A DNA stretch of 64,000 bases, taken from positions 1,302,001-1,366,000 of the forward strand of contig CAWAVW010000004.1 of the NCBI GenBank assembly GCA_963785585.1, in the 5' to 3' direction. A program made the position numbers and the translations under genes. Every line of letters begins with the position of its first letter. Position 1 is the first letter of the stretch. Positions 41,934 to 51,294 of the stretch are shown here, piece by piece. The DNA comes from Palsa-295 sp963785585 (lineage in GTDB: Bacteria; Acidobacteriota; Terriglobia; Acidiferrales; UBA7541). The notes below the pieces were generated by a model. That model had not been told where the DNA came from. It ran no database searches and was given only the letters and a program-made list of their open reading frames with translations.

Positions 41934-42497
41934 ATGACGATCGGATCCGGGGCGGGCGATTTGCCTTCGGCCCAGGGCGAAGTCGGTTACACGGTCTGCG
42001 CGTGGTGCAACAAGGTACTGGAGAAGGGAAACCGACTCGCTCCGGTGATGCACGCGATTTGCCTTTCTTGCGTAGTGGGTGAATACGAATTTCCCAGCGA
42101 AACAATCGAATCGATGAACCAGAAGCAATTGGATCGGCTGCCGTTTGGGGTGATCCGCATCGCCGAGGACGGCACGGTACTGAATTACAACGAAACCGAA
42201 TGCGAGATTGCCAGCAGGCGCGCTGCGGACGTGATCGGCAAAAACTTTTTCAACGAAGTGGCGCCGTGCACCCGCGTGGAGGAATTTCAGGGCCAGTTTT
42301 TGAAATTGCAGCAGGCCGGCGTGGACGGCCGCGCGAAATTCAGCTTTGTGTTTAAATTTGCCACCGGCGCGGCGCTGGTGGATATTGTGCTGCTGTACGA
42401 AGCGGCGTCCGGATGCGGAACGATTTTGGTGAAAGTTGTGAAGACCGAGCCGGCCGGGCCACCGCACGAGCACGCCGCTCGCGAAATTGTAGCCTGA
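41934..42497 (+). CDS. Photoactive-yellow-protein-like PAS protein with four-Cys N-terminus
   Basis: A 187-residue cytosolic protein; ATG 41934 follows AAGGA. Residues 20-50 carry CAWC (C22, C25) and CLSC (C43, C46), a probable zinc ribbon. Residues 65-170 align closely with photoactive yellow protein: QLDRLPFG, LNYNETE (Tyr85 and Glu89 match PYP Tyr42 and Glu46), Arg95 (PYP Arg52), and VIGKNFFNEVAPCT with Cys112 at the position that binds p-coumaric acid (PYP Cys69). PYP Thr50 is Ala here. No output domain. Either a blue-light sensor or a PYP-fold redox/ligand sensor; no chromophore-synthesis gene is in view. Confidence 0.82.
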   Translation: MTIGSGAGDLPSAQGEVGYTVCAWCNKVLEKGNRLAPVMHAICLSCVVGEYEFPSETIESMNQKQLDRLPFGVIRIAEDGTVLNYNETECEIASRRAADVIGKNFFNEVAPCTRVEEFQGQFLKLQQAGVDGRAKFSFVFKFATGAALVDIVLLYEAASGCGTILVKVVKTEPAGPPHEHAAREIVA

Positions 42498-42700
42498 CGA
42501 TTGTCGCGCCGTGAAATCGGCGTACCCACCTGAAAGACACACCTGAATATTTGTGCGAGCGCGGCGGACTGCGTCGCGCGGGCCCATGCTGCGGCCCGAG
42601 CACAATCGAAATCCACGTCGAAACCGACGTAAGAAATGGAACGCGCGCCACGGTCGTCGGGGGGCGGCGTACGCTTGGAATGGCAACTAACGTATTTCGA

Positions 42701-42719
42701 GGAATGCTGGTAACATTCC
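42701..42719. promoter_or_regulatory. Inverted repeat upstream of the ABC exporter
   Basis: GGAATG-N7-CATTCC, about 55 nt before ATG 42774; an extra TGGAATGG lies at 42676-42683. Possible operator; the regulator is unknown. Confidence 0.4.
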
Positions 42720-42773
42720 GGGCCGCCGCGCGTAACAGAGAGTGCGCGGCGAAATCGAGCGCCAACAACGGAC

Positions 42774-43670
42774 ATGGACGCAATAACCCTCGAAAACGTA
42801 ACGAAATCGTACGACTCGGTGACGGCGGTAAACAACGTGAGCCTGCGCGTGCGGCAGGGCGCGATTCTGGGTTTGCTGGGACCGAACGGCGCGGGCAAAA
42901 CCACCACGATCCGCATGGTGATGAACATCCTGGTGCCGGACGAGGGCAAGATTCGCGTGATGGATACGCCGGTGAGCGATGACACGCGCGACCTGATCGG
43001 CTACTTGCCGGAAGAGCGCGGGCTGTATCCGCGGATGACGGTGCGCGAAGTGATTGTGTTTCTGGCGTCGCTGCACGGGATGGCGGAAGCGGACGCGGGA
43101 AAGCGCACCACCGAATGGCTGGAACGGCTGGGCCTGGCCGAATGGGGCGACAAGAAAGTGGTGGACCTCTCGAAGGGCATGCAGCAGAAAGTGCAGTTCA
43201 TCACCTCGGTGATTCACCAGCCGCCGATTTTGATTCTCGACGAGCCGTTTTCGGGGCTCGATCCGGTGAACGCCGCGGTGATCGAAGAAATCATGGTCGA
43301 TATGCGCAAGCAGGGTTCGACGATCGTGCTGTCGAGCCATCGCATGGAGCAGGTCGAGCGCATGTGCGATTCGATTTGCCTGATCAACAAGGGGCAGAAC
43401 GTGCTGGACGGCGACATCCGGGCGATCAAGCAGTCGTACGGAAAAAACACGCTGCATGTGGAGTTCACCGGCAGCGAAGCGTTCCTGCAAAGCCCGCAGA
43501 TCGAAAAAATCACGCGCCTCGGCGGCGGAGTGGAAGCGAAACTCAAGCCCGGCGCCGACCCGCAGGAAATCCTGAAAGCGGCGGTGGCGGCGGATACGCG
43601 CATCACGCGGTTCGAGCTGGTGGAACCGTCGCTGGGCGAAATCTTTATCGACAGGACGACCCGTGCGTAA
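42774..43670 (+). CDS. ABC transporter ATPase (NatA-like)
   Basis: A 298-residue ATPase: Walker A GPNGAGKTTT near residue 36, signature LSKGMQQKVQ, Walker B ILILDEPFSGLDP, H-loop SSHRMEQVE, then a DUF4162-type C-terminus ending FELVEPSLGEIFIDR. This matches NatA-type exporter ATPases (Na+, drugs or peptides in characterised cases). Its 3' end overlaps the permease start (GTG 43663) by 8 nt, so the pair is translationally coupled. Confidence 0.94.
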   Translation: MDAITLENVTKSYDSVTAVNNVSLRVRQGAILGLLGPNGAGKTTTIRMVMNILVPDEGKIRVMDTPVSDDTRDLIGYLPEERGLYPRMTVREVIVFLASLHGMAEADAGKRTTEWLERLGLAEWGDKKVVDLSKGMQQKVQFITSVIHQPPILILDEPFSGLDPVNAAVIEEIMVDMRKQGSTIVLSSHRMEQVERMCDSICLINKGQNVLDGDIRAIKQSYGKNTLHVEFTGSEAFLQSPQIEKITRLGGGVEAKLKPGADPQEILKAAVAADTRITRFELVEPSLGEIFIDRTTRA

Positions 43671-44931
43671 ACTACGACTGATTGTGAAGCGCGAATATCT
43701 GACGCGCGTGAGAACCAAGGGCTTCATCATCGGGACGGTGAGCGTGCCGCTCTTGGGCCTGGCGTTTTGCTTCCTGATTATTTTTCTGGTGAATCACAAA
43801 TCGACCGAGAGCACGCGCCTGGTGATTGTGGACAACACCGGAACGCTGGCTGCGCCGATCGAGGGCGGATTGACGGCGAAGCTCGACGACGGCAAGCCGG
43901 AATTTGTGATTCAGGACACGATCTTGAAGCCGGCGTCGCCCGAAGCGGTGCAAAACGATTTGCGCGCGAAGATCAACGCGGAAATGCTCGACGCGTACCT
44001 GTGGATTCCGGCCGACGCCACCGAATCGTTTGAGCTGCACATGCGCAACCCCGACAATTTCAAATTGATCGGGCCGCTTTCCGAAGCGGTGGACCAGGCG
44101 GTGATTTCCGAGCGGCTAAGCGCGCGCGGCGTGCATGTGGACGATATCCGGGGAGTGCTGCACGGCACCGACCTGAAACTGCTGAAAGTGAGCGAGAGCG
44201 GCGAAGCCGTCGAAAAAGGGCAGAGCATCGGCATTGCAATCGCGCTGGTGATCCTGCTCTACACGGCGCTGTTGATGTACGGCATCATCACCATGCGTTC
44301 GGTGCTCGAGGAAAAAACCACGCGGACGATGGAAGTGCTGATCTCGGCGGTGCGTCCGTTTGAACTTTTGTGCGGCAAGATTCTCGGTGTGGCTGCGGCG
44401 GCGTTCACCCAGTTTGCGATTTGGATGATTTCGACGGCGCTGCTGTTTTCCTACGGCGCGCTGGCGGCGATGGGCATGGGGCAAGGCTCGCCGCTTTCGG
44501 GCGTGCATGTGCCGCCGTCGCTGCTTTTGTATGCGGGCATATTTTTCTTCGGCGGATACTTCTTGTACTCGTCGATGTTCGCGGCGATCGGGGCGGCTTG
44601 CTCGAACGATCAGGATTCGCAGCAGTTGCAGTGGCTGGCGATGGCGCCGCTGGTGTTCTGCATAACGATTTACGGCGTGATTCTGAACGACCCGACGTCG
44701 AACGTGTCGGTAGGGCTGTCGCTGGTTCCGTTTTTCTCGCCGGTGCTGATGGCGCTGCGGATTTCGCTGCAGACGCCGCCGTTCTGGCAGATTGCGCTTT
44801 CGCTGTTCTTGCTGTTCGTCACCACGGTGGGAATGATTTGGGTGTCGGCGAAGATTTATCGCGTGGGAATTTTGATGTACGGCAAGCGCCCATCGCTTGT
44901 CGAGATGGCTCGCTGGCTGCGGTACTCGTAG
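43663..44931 (+). CDS. ABC-2 permease (NatB-like)
   Basis: A 422-residue permease from GTG 43663. KREYLTRVRTKGFIIGTVSV opens the first helix, a ~170-residue extracytoplasmic domain follows (residues 55-180), and then five more helices, including the VLEEKTTRTMEVLISAVRPF cytosolic coupling motif characteristic of NatB/ABC-2 exporters. Forms one transporter with the overlapping ATPase. Substrate unknown. Confidence 0.93.
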   Translation: MRKLRLIVKREYLTRVRTKGFIIGTVSVPLLGLAFCFLIIFLVNHKSTESTRLVIVDNTGTLAAPIEGGLTAKLDDGKPEFVIQDTILKPASPEAVQNDLRAKINAEMLDAYLWIPADATESFELHMRNPDNFKLIGPLSEAVDQAVISERLSARGVHVDDIRGVLHGTDLKLLKVSESGEAVEKGQSIGIAIALVILLYTALLMYGIITMRSVLEEKTTRTMEVLISAVRPFELLCGKILGVAAAAFTQFAIWMISTALLFSYGALAAMGMGQGSPLSGVHVPPSLLLYAGIFFFGGYFLYSSMFAAIGAACSNDQDSQQLQWLAMAPLVFCITIYGVILNDPTSNVSVGLSLVPFFSPVLMALRISLQTPPFWQIALSLFLLFVTTVGMIWVSAKIYRVGILMYGKRPSLVEMARWLRYS

Positions 44932-45112
44932 AGCTCGCCGTCGCCGAGGCGGCGGGGTGACCTCGTGCTGTTCTGTATTTCTTCTCTGCTAGATCCTTGA
45001 GGTCAAGTTTTGCCACGCAGTTCCGCCCGCCTTCGCATGTGCATTCCAAGATTTAACACCGAGGACACAGAGAAAGTCCTGAGTTTACGGAGACGCGGGC
45101 GCTAGTCTTCGT

Positions 45113-45895
45113 TCAAGGGAGTTCGTAGATTTTGCCATTGGGGTCGTAGCTCTTGCTGAGCAGGAAAATGTGGCTTCCGTCCAGGCGGAAACGGAGGATG
45201 ACCGTGCCGCCCGTGGGACAGCAGTTCGCGTCTCCCTCCTTCCATACTTGCGAGAGGTACGTCCCCGAGATCATATCCAGGCCGCCGCCCTTCCACACGC
45301 CCAGCCCATCCGGCAGGATGGATTGGACCTCTTTTGTGATTCTCTCGATGTCGATGCGCTCGGGTCCTGCGGCGGAAAACCAGAAGTAGTCCTCGTAGTA
45401 GTAGTTTCCGGTTCCTGGAATTACGTCGTGGGTGGCGAGAATTTTTTCGTCAACAGCGTTCAGTACATGCGAGGGCGTGATGATCGCGTCGGTGGGCTGC
45501 AGGTGGTAAATCTCGCGAAACTGGTCCGGCCCGACTTTGACGAGAATCGATTTCCAATCGATTTTCGAGGTGCCCACGTGATCGTCGAAGCGGTAGTACA
45601 CATCGTAGATTTCAAATCCGTGCAGCGCGCCCACGTGGCGGGTTTCGACGGTGAACGTGTGCTCGGTGTGGACCGTTGCTTTGCCCTCGGGAGTGCACAC
45701 CGAGCAGAACTGATCGCCGTCGTCGCGCAGAAACGGGTCTGCGGTGAAGTAGGCGAGCGGGTGAGGTTCTGGAGTATCGAAGGCGTCGCCCTTGCCGGAC
45801 TGGATGTGACGCTGCCAGAGCGAATTTCCGTGGAAGGAAAGCAGACACGCAAAGATGGTTAGCGCTGTCGTGATGGTTCCCATGACACCCCCCAT
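45113..45895 (-). CDS. Secreted hypothetical protein
   Basis: A 260-residue protein; ATG 45895 (or 45883, which has a GGGGGTGTC site) gives an N-terminal signal-like helix (ITTALTIFACLLSFHGNSLW). The remainder is hydrophilic with several aromatic strands: FEIYDVYYRFDDHVGTSKID, IPGTGNYYYEDYFWFSAAGP, ILRFRLDGSHIFLLSKSYDP. Cys pairs FCSVC and NCC may form disulfides. I do not recognise a family; exported location is likely. Confidence 0.68.
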   Translation of the reverse strand: MGGVMGTITTALTIFACLLSFHGNSLWQRHIQSGKGDAFDTPEPHPLAYFTADPFLRDDGDQFCSVCTPEGKATVHTEHTFTVETRHVGALHGFEIYDVYYRFDDHVGTSKIDWKSILVKVGPDQFREIYHLQPTDAIITPSHVLNAVDEKILATHDVIPGTGNYYYEDYFWFSAAGPERIDIERITKEVQSILPDGLGVWKGGGLDMISGTYLSQVWKEGDANCCPTGGTVILRFRLDGSHIFLLSKSYDPNGKIYELP

Positions 45896-46153
45896 CGCCT
45901 CGCCGTGGAATGATGGTAAGCGAGCGGCGATGATCTCAGGGAGTGAAAGTGCAATTCTGGTGCCACCCGCAAGGGCGCAAAAGACGGGCCTTGCGCGTGA
46001 GGGCAAAGCGCGAATGGGTCTGGCGGGCAACAGATCTGTGTCCGGGATTCGACGAATCGGGGGCAGATGGGCGGGTTCCGCCGCGTTCGAAAGGGCGACC
46101 AAAGAGGGAACCCAGAGGGCACCGCGAAAATCCGGAGGCGGCGAAGACGGCCG
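45896..46153. other. Intergenic, no clear feature
   Basis: No hairpin-family element or small gene is visible. It separates two genes on the minus strand. Confidence 0.5.
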
Positions 46154-48808
46154 CTACTGTTCGCGCAAAAGTTTAGCCGGATCCACATGCAGGGCGCGGC
46201 GGACGGGGCCGGCGACCGAGAGCAATCCGGTGGCGAGCATGGTGAAGACCACTCCGGCGAGCACGAACGGATCTTTCGCCGTGGCCTGATACACCACAGC
46301 GGAAAGCACGCGGCTGGCGGCGGCGCCGAGCACAACGCCGATGAGCGAGCCGATGCCCAGCAGCACGAGCATCCGGCCCAGCGCCGTCGATAGAATTTGC
46401 TTCGCTTGCGCGCCGAGAGCCACGCGAATGCTCAGCTCGCGCATGCGTTTGCTGACGGTGTAGGAAGCAAGTCCGAAGGTGCCGGCAATCGAAAGCAGCA
46501 ACCCAAACGCGCCGAAGATGCCGAGGGCGATGGTGGCGATGCGCGAAGGGAACAGGCTGAGCGCGAGAGCATTGGTCCAGGTGCCGGACTGCAACACGGG
46601 CACGGCGCGATCCTGATTGCGGACGATTTCGCGGATGGTGGCGACCATGTCGCCGGTGTCGCGCTGGGTGCGGACCAGAAGGACGGTGCGCATATCGGGC
46701 ACCTGCGAAATCGGAAAGTACATCGTCTCTGCCGGGTCTTCGGCGAGCGTGAATTGCTTTCCGTCGCCGATCAGTCCGGCGATGCGCACGGATTGCCCAT
46801 CCTGGCGTTTGAAATATTTGCCGATCACATCCTGCGAGTTGAAAAGCCTCCGCGCGAATTCCTGGTTGACGACAGCCACGAGCGGAGTGGACGGAGTGTC
46901 TTCGAAGCTCACGTCGCGTCCGGCGAGCAGAGGCGTCTGGCATGTGGCGATATATCCGGGAGCGACGTCGTACACGTAGGAATCGAAGGGGCTGTTGGAG
47001 GCGCGGAAGTCCGAGGCGGTTTGCGGGAAGACCGGATTGGTGGTCTGGTAGAGCGAAAGCGGGGTGATGTTGGCGTAGCCGGCGGAATCCACTCCGGGCA
47101 AGTGCGCGATATTTTCGAGGAGACGGCGCTGGAAACGGCCGGCGGAGTCGGCGTTGTAACCGGACTGGCTGAGATCGAGCTGGGTGAGGATCACGTTTTT
47201 CGGATTGAAGCCGAGGTCCATGGTGAGGGATTTGCGCAGGCCGCGGAGCGAGACGAATGCGGCGGTGACGGTGACGCAGCAGAGGGCGATCTGCGCGGCG
47301 AGCAGCACGTCGCGCAGGGCCCAGCGCTTTCCCGCGCCGGACTGGCTGCCGCCGCCCTTGATGGCGTCGTTCGGGTCGGCTTGGAAGATCTGGCGCAGCG
47401 GCATCAGTCCGAAAAGAATTCCGGCGAGCACGGAGATCGCGAGCGCGGCGAACAGCAGCGACGGCTGGGGCATCACGAAAAAGCGCATGGGAAATTCGGT
47501 CGGCGGGTGCCAGTTTGCCAGATTGGTGAGCGCGACCCAGGCCAGGAAGGAGGCGCACGCGCCCCCGGCAATCGCAACCACGAACGCTTCGACGAGAATC
47601 TGGCGAAGAATGCGCCAGCGGCTGGAGCCGACGGCCATGCGGATGGCGATTTCTTTTGCGCGGTCGGCGGTGCGCGCGGCGAACAGGCTGCCGAGGTTGG
47701 CGCACGCCGCGAGCAGCACAATTCCAGCAAGCGCCATGATGCCCACCAAAAATCCGCGAATCGGTTTGCCGATGAAGTCGCCGACAAGGCCGGGCCTGGT
47801 GAGGTGATAGCCGAGGCCCTCTTCTTCTTTTGGAAATTGTTTGGTGGCGCGCGCGGCGATGGCGTTCAGGTCGGCCTGCACCTGCTGCGGCGTGACGCCC
47901 TGTTTCACGAGCACGATGCCGTCCGGCTGTTGACGGGTGCGCGATTCGAGCCAGTCTTCACCGTCCAGCGACGCCTGGTTGGCCATGGGCACGAATATAT
48001 CCGGCTGCAGGATTTTCTCCGTGCCGTTGAAACCGGGCGGCGTAACGCCGACGACGGTGTAGGAATGCTTGTTCAGGCGGATCGATTTTCCGACGACGTT
48101 GGGATCGGCGCCGAAATCGCTGTTCCATTCCGCCCAGGAAAGCACAGCGGCGTCGGACGCGCCGGGATGATCGTCGTCGGCGCGGGTGAGCAAGCGACCG
48201 AGAAAGGGCTTAATGCCGACGACCTCGAAATACTGGCCGCTCACTTCGACGCCCCACACGGCGCGGGTGAAGTTGGCCGATTCGAGCCCGAATTGCGTGA
48301 CGGCGAAGGCGGCGACGGCGTCGAAAACGGAATTGTTGTCGCGCACGTCGCGAATTTCCGGATACGTAAAGATCGGATAGGTTTGATTGTTGCGCGCCAG
48401 AGTTTTGACGCGTTCGGCGTGCGGCACATCGATCGGGCGCAGCACCATGGCTTGCAGCACGCCGAAGACGATCACGTTGGCGGAAATGCCGAGCGCCAGA
48501 ATCAGCACGGCCGTGAAGGTGAAGCCGGGATTGTGCCGCAGCGTGCGAAACGCGAAGCGAACGTCCTGCAGCAGGGAACCAAGGAACGCTCCGGTGCGGG
48601 AATCGTGCACCAGCTCTTTCACTTGATCGACGCCGCCGAGTTCCAGGCGCGCCTGGCGGCGGGCTTCCTGCCAGGGCATTCCGGCCCGGACGTTTTCGTC
48701 GGTGAGCAAATCGAAGTGCGAGCGGACTTCGCGGTCGAGGTCGTCGTTCACTTCTCGCTGGAACAGCAAATTCCGCAGGAAACTTCGTGTCTTCTTCAGG
48801 AAACGCAT
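46154..48808 (-). CDS. Large FtsX/MacB-type permease (acidobacterial ADOP family)
   Basis: An 884-residue membrane protein. The N-terminal ~80 residues (EVNDDLDREVRSHFDLLTDE, EARRQARLELGG) are the ADOP-specific cytosolic extension, followed by LLQDVRFAFRTLRHNPGFTF. Two MacB-like periplasmic domains alternate with two four-helix FtsX cores (KEIAIRMAVGSSRWRILRQI in the first; RELSIRVALGAQAKQILSTA in the second). No ATPase is adjacent, as usual for this orphan-permease family. It follows a PadR gene 9 nt away and forms an operon with it. Probably an envelope-stress or efflux component; direct evidence is lacking. Confidence 0.94.
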   Translation of the reverse strand: MRFLKKTRSFLRNLLFQREVNDDLDREVRSHFDLLTDENVRAGMPWQEARRQARLELGGVDQVKELVHDSRTGAFLGSLLQDVRFAFRTLRHNPGFTFTAVLILALGISANVIVFGVLQAMVLRPIDVPHAERVKTLARNNQTYPIFTYPEIRDVRDNNSVFDAVAAFAVTQFGLESANFTRAVWGVEVSGQYFEVVGIKPFLGRLLTRADDDHPGASDAAVLSWAEWNSDFGADPNVVGKSIRLNKHSYTVVGVTPPGFNGTEKILQPDIFVPMANQASLDGEDWLESRTRQQPDGIVLVKQGVTPQQVQADLNAIAARATKQFPKEEEGLGYHLTRPGLVGDFIGKPIRGFLVGIMALAGIVLLAACANLGSLFAARTADRAKEIAIRMAVGSSRWRILRQILVEAFVVAIAGGACASFLAWVALTNLANWHPPTEFPMRFFVMPQPSLLFAALAISVLAGILFGLMPLRQIFQADPNDAIKGGGSQSGAGKRWALRDVLLAAQIALCCVTVTAAFVSLRGLRKSLTMDLGFNPKNVILTQLDLSQSGYNADSAGRFQRRLLENIAHLPGVDSAGYANITPLSLYQTTNPVFPQTASDFRASNSPFDSYVYDVAPGYIATCQTPLLAGRDVSFEDTPSTPLVAVVNQEFARRLFNSQDVIGKYFKRQDGQSVRIAGLIGDGKQFTLAEDPAETMYFPISQVPDMRTVLLVRTQRDTGDMVATIREIVRNQDRAVPVLQSGTWTNALALSLFPSRIATIALGIFGAFGLLLSIAGTFGLASYTVSKRMRELSIRVALGAQAKQILSTALGRMLVLLGIGSLIGVVLGAAASRVLSAVVYQATAKDPFVLAGVVFTMLATGLLSVAGPVRRALHVDPAKLLREQ

Positions 48809-48817
48809 AGAGCCCTC

Positions 48818-49153
48818 CTACGAAGTTTTGAGCGCCTGCCCGATCGCGAGCGTGATGCGGCTCCAGCGTTTGGTTTCGACTTCGAGTTGTTTCAGGCCGG
48901 CTTTCGAGAGGCGATAGTATTTGGCGCGGCGGTTGTTTTCGGATTCGCCCCAGGCGGCGGAGATCCAGCCTTCTTCCTCCATGCGGTGCAGAGCGGGGAA
49001 GAGCGAGCCGGGTTTTACGTGGAATGTGCCTCCGCTGATCTGCTGGATGCGGCGCGAGATCCCGAGGCCGTGGAGTTCACCGGCGCGGAGGGATTTCAGG
49101 ATGAGCAGGTCGAGCGTGCCCTGCAGAAGATTGGTTTGCTGGGGTGCGGCCAA
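48818..49153 (-). CDS. PadR-family transcriptional regulator
   Basis: A 111-residue winged-helix regulator: LLQGTLDLLILKSLRAGELH, GLGISRRIQQISGG, FHVKPGSLFPALHRMEEEGW, NNRRAKYYRLSKAGLKQLE. Starts at TTG 49153, supported by AGGAGA 7 nt upstream. First gene of the PadR-ADOP operon, the standard acidobacterial arrangement. The promoter at 49183-49211 overlaps an inverted repeat, suggesting autoregulation. Confidence 0.93.
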   Translation of the reverse strand: MAAPQQTNLLQGTLDLLILKSLRAGELHGLGISRRIQQISGGTFHVKPGSLFPALHRMEEEGWISAAWGESENNRRAKYYRLSKAGLKQLEVETKRWSRITLAIGQALKTS

Positions 49154-49173
49154 AGGGCGTCTCCTATCGGCGT

Positions 49174-49211
49174 TCTATAGGGAGAGTAGGCGTGTTCGTA
49201 TAGACTGTCAA
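49174..49211 (-). promoter_or_regulatory. PadR operon promoter and inverted-repeat operator
   Basis: On the minus strand: TTGACA (49211-49206), 17-nt spacer, TACTCT (49188-49183). TCTATA and TATAGA arms (about 49174-49179 and 49199-49204) flank the -10 and form a plausible PadR site. Confidence 0.65.
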
Positions 49212-50247
49212 TAGGAAAGATCCCGGCGCGGTGGAGGTGCCGGCGCGCGCGACGACAGAGCGAATCGTGCGGGCCACGCGGGGTACGTGCCAAAACGCGG
49301 CGAAGCGATGGTCGCCGAGCGTACTTTCGGAGTGCGGTGGCTTGCCACCGCTTTTGCAATATACGCATCGGCGAGACGTTGACCAGCAGCGGCTTGCCGC
49401 TGCTTGCGCGATGGATCGCAGCGCGGGTATGCCTGCGAGCGCGCCCACGGGATTGCGCTCGCGCGTGCGGACGGAGAATCGCGATTGTGTTGACGGCTGA
49501 AAAGCGGCGGCAAGCCGCCGCGGCGTGACGGCGCGGCGCGGCTGACGCCTCGAAAGCGGTGGCAAGCCACCGCACTCCGAAAATGTGCTTGCCGAGGAGC
49601 GGCGCAGACGTGGGCGTCTACGCTACGAAAGGCTGCGAGTGAAGTGCGTCTGAGGTTTCGCCGCGGGAAGGGTTGGGCGGATGTGAAAGGCTGGCGGGCG
49701 TGAAGCCCGCCGCTACAAAGGCAAAGGCACGCAACACGCGTGCGCGGCGAAAATCTGCCCGCGCTGCGAAAACCGCAGCGGTGCGCGACGTTGACTGTGT
49801 AGCGGCCGCACGACGGGTTTAGTCGTGCGGGAGACTTTGATTTTGAATTTGATTTTGCGCCGCACGGATGGATGCCCGAACCCATTCCAAACGTCGGAAC
49901 GGGTTCGGCCGCTACAGAGTCAACCTCCAAACCAAACGCAAAACCGTTCGTGCGCGCTCGAAGGATTTCCGCGGTCGATGCCTTTCGTAGCGTAGACGCC
50001 CACGTCTGCGCGATTTGGATTTGATTTTGCCCGTGCTGAATGTACGGCAACTCGTCCGCTAGCGCGGACTTCGCCGCGCAGACGTGGGCGTCTACGCTAC
50101 GAAACGCTGCGATCGGCGTCGGGAACGCATTCGCCTGCGGCGGAGCGGCACGACCGGCGATCGGGAATCGCGTGTACGGCAACCACGCCGGACAAACACG
50201 AAACCGAAGTCGCGCGCTCGCCGTCTGACACTGCAGCGGTGAAACAT
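49212..50247. repeat. 1-kb mosaic: family C, A, B, F, A
   Basis: Family C: GCGGTGGCTTGCCACCGC near 49336, CAGCAGCGGCTTGCCGCTGC near 49385, GCGGCGGCAAGCCGCCGC near 49504, GCGGTGGCAAGCCACCGC near 49556. Then forward A at about 49605-49630, forward B at about 49690-49720, an F inverted pair at about 49798-49915, and an A inverted pair at about 49987-50012 and 50077-50105. No gene seen. Confidence 0.85.
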
Positions 50248-51294
50248 ATGAAACGAATAGCTAACCAGTCGATATATGGCGCGGCGCGGGGGAAGGCGAC
50301 GTCGGCGGCGCGGGCGAACGCGACGGCGGGCGCGCTGCTTGCGGCGCTCATGGCGCTCAGCGGATGCACGGCGGTGAAAGTGAAGCTGGGCACGCGTGTG
50401 TATCTGGCGAACGAGCAGGTCACGTCGATGAAGGCGACGCTGCCGAACGGTCCGGCGATGGCGCCGGGCGAAAAATCGCCGCTGGTGCTCGAATTCACCC
50501 AGCCCGACGGCAAAGTGCTGCTCACCGAAGGAAAGGGCAAAGGAAAAGTTTTGTGGCAGGACATCACGATTGCGCCGACCGTGGTCGCCGCCGACAACAA
50601 AGGGAATCTGACGCTGCCGCACGATCCGCGCAAGAGCGACGGAAAAACGGCGCACGTGACCATCACCGTGCCCAGCCATCCCGACCTGAAAGCCGATCTC
50701 GATATTCCGGTCACCTACGATTTCAATTTCACCGCGAATTTTTCCGGCGCGCCGGGTACGAGCGGAATGAACGGCGCGGATGGCCTACCGGGCTCGAGCG
50801 GCAGCTTCGGTTCGATTGATCCGAATAATCCGTCACCGGGCGGCAATGGAGGCAACGGCACCGACGGCTCCCCCGGCGGAGATGGCGGAAATGGCGGCGA
50901 TGCGCCGGACGTGCAAGTGCGCGTCACTCTGCGGCCGGGCACCGAACCGTTGCTGCAGGTGAGCGTGGCGGCCGCGGGAAAAACGCGGCTGTACCTGGTG
51001 GATCCGAAGGGCGGCGCGCTGAACATTCTGGCGAACGGCGGACCCGGCGGTGCGGGAGGCCGAGGCGGTCGCGGCGGTGCGGGCGGTCCCGGCGGAGTTG
51101 GCACGCCGGACGGCAGCAGCGGCCAGGCCGGGCAGGATGGACGCAACGGATTCGATGGTTCACCCGGCCGAGGCGGCAGCATTTCCGTGACGTACGATCC
51201 GCAGGCCAAGCCGTATCTGGCGATTCTGCATCTTTCGAACGTCGGCGGCCCTGCGCCGAAGTTTACCGAAGCTCCCGTCGCGCCGTTGTGGTGA
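50248..51294 (+). CDS. Gly-rich collagen-like lipoprotein
   Basis: A 348-residue exported protein. The N-terminal helix ends in LSGC (lipobox, Cys about residue 40), so lipid anchoring is likely. A ~130-residue beta domain follows (VYLANEQVTSMKATLPNGPA; APTVVAADNKGNLTLPHDPR), then two low-complexity Gly-rich segments, GSIDPNNPSPGGNGGNGTDG onward and GGPGGAGGRGGRGGAGGPGG, around a short beta domain. The Gly-Gly-X pattern resembles PE-PGRS or collagen-like surface proteins more than a true triple helix. GTG 50239 is an alternative start. Confidence 0.75.
   Translation: MKRIANQSIYGAARGKATSAARANATAGALLAALMALSGCTAVKVKLGTRVYLANEQVTSMKATLPNGPAMAPGEKSPLVLEFTQPDGKVLLTEGKGKGKVLWQDITIAPTVVAADNKGNLTLPHDPRKSDGKTAHVTITVPSHPDLKADLDIPVTYDFNFTANFSGAPGTSGMNGADGLPGSSGSFGSIDPNNPSPGGNGGNGTDGSPGGDGGNGGDAPDVQVRVTLRPGTEPLLQVSVAAAGKTRLYLVDPKGGALNILANGGPGGAGGRGGRGGAGGPGGVGTPDGSSGQAGQDGRNGFDGSPGRGGSISVTYDPQAKPYLAILHLSNVGGPAPKFTEAPVAPLW

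Noticed and set aside
46397..49180. A 927-codon plus-strand open frame
   Set aside because: Exactly antisense to the ADOP permease and PadR genes. Its translation is rich in Arg, Gly, His and Asp with no domain; a GC-rich shadow frame.
49208..50182. Minus-strand 324-codon open frame and similar frames across repeats
   Set aside because: Its peptides recur in every family A/B/C/F array in several frames, so it is translation of repeats.
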